Below, piece after piece: positions 30,621 to 32,446 of a DNA stretch of 32,446 bases (position 1 is its first letter; every line of letters starts with the position of its first letter). Source of the stretch: an uncultured Clostridia bacterium. Lineage in GTDB: Bacteria; Bacillota; Clostridia; Peptostreptococcales; Anaerovoracaceae. Position numbers and translations under genes: made by a program. The stretch is from the NCBI GenBank assembly GCA_934256595.1, contig CAKQOW010000024.1:1-32446 (forward strand), read 5' to 3'. The notes beneath the pieces are model-generated. The model made no database searches. It was not told the origin of the DNA and was given only the letters and a program-made list of their open reading frames with translations.

Positions 30621-32378
30621 CTATCCCCTTTCTTTCATCTGCTGCATCAGTTTCTGTATTTCCATCTGTTCTGTCATAAGCTGCCTTATTTTTTCCTTAT
30701 TTTCGGTTTCATCGGCAAGCTCTATTATTGTGCTTATCTCTTCATATCTGTCCCGGAGTTTTTCTATTTCCAAGGTAATAATACAATCCTCGAGTATTTC
30801 CTGATCCTTGCCGCCAAGATATACGTTATCGACTATATTTCTGAATACCGCGATAGTCTGCTCATCAAGGCTGTCTGCAAGCTTGTTTATGTCTATATCC
30901 TCTCCGTCTGTATACATTGCTTCAATACTGCTGAATATATTCTCGCCCTCACGGCTTTTGAATATGTATCTGTAAGGCCGTATTGTCTCAAAGGTTCTGC
31001 TGTCATTTATAATAAGTTTTATGAGATTTTTTTCAATCGGAGATATGTCCCCTGCAGGCTCCTGCTCTGCGCTGTTTCTCTCCGGCGCTCTGCTGCGCTC
31101 AGTCTGCTCATCTTTATTATTGCCACGAAATTCAAGCCTTATAGCGCCCTCCGATATTTTTGCCTCCGCCGCTATTTTTTTGATATATATATCCCTTTCG
31201 GCAGGTCTTAAATCCTGAAGCGCCGCTACGGCATCCTTTACGAATTCAATTCTGCCATCGGTTTCGTTAAGGTTGTGGCGGCTTTTTAGAACCTCGATTT
31301 TGTAGTCCGCATATGCAAGGGAGCTGTCCACAAGCTCTAAAAATGCCTGTCTGCCTTTTTTCTTTACGAACTCGTCAGGGTCCTTGCCGTCTGTAACGTG
31401 CAGAACTCTCGCTCTACACCCCTCGCCGTAAAGTATGTCTATACCACGCAGCGCCGCTGCCTGCCCCGCATTATCCGAGTCATAGGACAGCACAACGTTT
31501 CTGGTGTACCGCTTGAGCATCTTCGCCTGATTTTCGGTAAGCGCCGTACCCAGCGATGCCGACACGTTTTTGATACCGCTCTGGTAAAGCGATACCACAT
31601 CCATATACCCCTCGACAAGTATGGCGCAGTCCTCTTTTGATATCTCCTGTCTTGCAAGGTTCAAACCGTAAAGGTTGTTTTTTTTGAGGAATATGGGTGA
31701 CTCGGGCGAATTTAGATATTTAGGCATACCCTCGCCTATAATCCTGCCGCCAAAACCTATGACCTTGCCTCTGGTGTTTATTATCGGAAATATAACGCGA
31801 TTTCTGAATTTGTCGTAATATTTGCCCTTGGATTTTGATAAAAGGCCTATCTCCACAAGAGTATCCGCATCAATTCCCTGCTCTGTCATATATCTGTACA
31901 GACTGTCCCATTTGTCATCGGCATAGCCTATGCCGAATGTTTTAATGGTTTCATATTTGATGCCTCTGTCCGTCATATATCTGTATCCCGGACTGCTGGC
32001 GCTTGCTATTGATTTAAAGAAAAATCTGGCCGCAAGCCTGTTTATCTCATACAGTCTGTCTTTTTTTTCGGTGTTTCTGCCTCCCCTGTGCTCAAGCCTG
32101 ACTCCGTATTCCTTGGCAAGCTTTTCGAGGGCTTCGTTAAAGTCCAGATTGTAATAGCGTTTTACAAATTCAAACACGTCACCTGTTGCTCCGCAGCCGA
32201 AGCATGTAAATATCTGTTTGCTTTCGGAAACAACAAAAGAAGGTGTCTTTTCGTTATGAAACGGGCAAACGCCCTTGTAATTGCTCCCTGCTTTTTTGAG
32301 GGTGACAACCTGTCCTATGACATCAACGATATTACACCTGCTTTTAATTTCTTCAACTGCATTCTCGTAAACAGACAT
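30621..32378 (-). CDS. dnaG: DNA primase
   Basis: A 585-residue primase that makes RNA primers for replication. The ATG at 32378 has an ideal AGGAGG 5 bp upstream and is preferred over an in-frame start 24 bp earlier. The zinc ribbon spans about residues 37-62: VCPFHNEKTPSF and FTCFGCGATGDVFEF, a CHC2 motif. The catalytic core includes YGVRLE, FPIINTRGKVIGFGGR, PKYLNSPESP, FLKKNNLYGL and the TOPRIM motif AILVEGYMDVVSL with later SYDSDNAGQAA. The helicase-binding C-terminus is variable. It heads the dnaG-rpoD-trmK-nif3-rnpB run; no clear promoter is seen in the 68 bp before the window end. Confidence 0.96.
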   Translation of the reverse strand: MSVYENAVEEIKSRCNIVDVIGQVVTLKKAGSNYKGVCPFHNEKTPSFVVSESKQIFTCFGCGATGDVFEFVKRYYNLDFNEALEKLAKEYGVRLEHRGGRNTEKKDRLYEINRLAARFFFKSIASASSPGYRYMTDRGIKYETIKTFGIGYADDKWDSLYRYMTEQGIDADTLVEIGLLSKSKGKYYDKFRNRVIFPIINTRGKVIGFGGRIIGEGMPKYLNSPESPIFLKKNNLYGLNLARQEISKEDCAILVEGYMDVVSLYQSGIKNVSASLGTALTENQAKMLKRYTRNVVLSYDSDNAGQAAALRGIDILYGEGCRARVLHVTDGKDPDEFVKKKGRQAFLELVDSSLAYADYKIEVLKSRHNLNETDGRIEFVKDAVAALQDLRPAERDIYIKKIAAEAKISEGAIRLEFRGNNKDEQTERSRAPERNSAEQEPAGDISPIEKNLIKLIINDSRTFETIRPYRYIFKSREGENIFSSIEAMYTDGEDIDINKLADSLDEQTIAVFRNIVDNVYLGGKDQEILEDCIITLEIEKLRDRYEEISTIIELADETENKEKIRQLMTEQMEIQKLMQQMKERG

Positions 32379-32446
32379 TCTTACCTCCTGCGAAAAAATC
32401 ACATATTCTTATTCGACAAAACAATGCCTGTTCCTTTTTTTATTTT

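Overview
The window reads as chromosomal DNA of a low-to-moderate GC Gram-positive anaerobe of the Clostridia. The supporting evidence is strong AGGAGG-type ribosome sites, canonical sigma-A promoters, an FMN riboswitch ahead of a four-gene rib operon, and a primase/sigma-A/TrmK/NIF3 run ending in RNase P RNA. Lipobox-type lipoproteins and many intrinsic terminators also fit. Family-level assignment (for example Anaerovoracaceae-like) is only a guess.

Layout. 1-388: the 5' edge of what looks like a group IIC intron on the minus strand, abutting a hairpin, then a 32-bp tandem repeat. 389-4777: a secreted beta-rich protein, a MATE exporter, release factor 3 (+) and an orphan HicB-like protein. 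Upstream of the HicB gene lies a strong minus-strand promoter and a ~100-nt transcript ending in a terminator (small RNA or attenuated leader). 5091-8801: ribDEBAH on the minus strand, under an FMN riboswitch whose leader carries two successive intrinsic terminators. 9239-11912: a FIST-domain protein and an aldehyde dehydrogenase (+), facing an IclR regulator (-). 12843-14880: a tandem duplication carrying two Cys/Met/Asp-rich small lipoproteins, followed by a lipid-anchored MsrA-MsrB fusion. 14963-15718: exonuclease III.

15833-27542 is an accessory block entirely on the minus strand. It holds three different YtcJ-type (Amidohydro_3) amidohydrolases, two MFS carriers, one PuuP-like APC permease, a DUF3237 protein, a LuxR-type regulator and an AraC-type regulator. 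Terminators and promoters split it into three units: araC-luxR; amidohydrolase 3-MFS; and amidohydrolase 2-APC-DUF3237-MFS-amidohydrolase 1. It looks like an uncharacterised uptake/hydrolysis/export system for amide- or formamide-type compounds. 27597-32378: rnpB directly behind the dnaG-rpoD-trmK-nif3 macromolecular-synthesis operon.

The two best candidates for undescribed biology are the amidohydrolase/transporter block and the duplicated Cys/Met-rich lipoproteins beside a surface methionine sulfoxide reductase. The small-RNA candidate at 4809-4908 is a cheap third test. All assignments come from reading the sequence and remembered family features; no database search was run.
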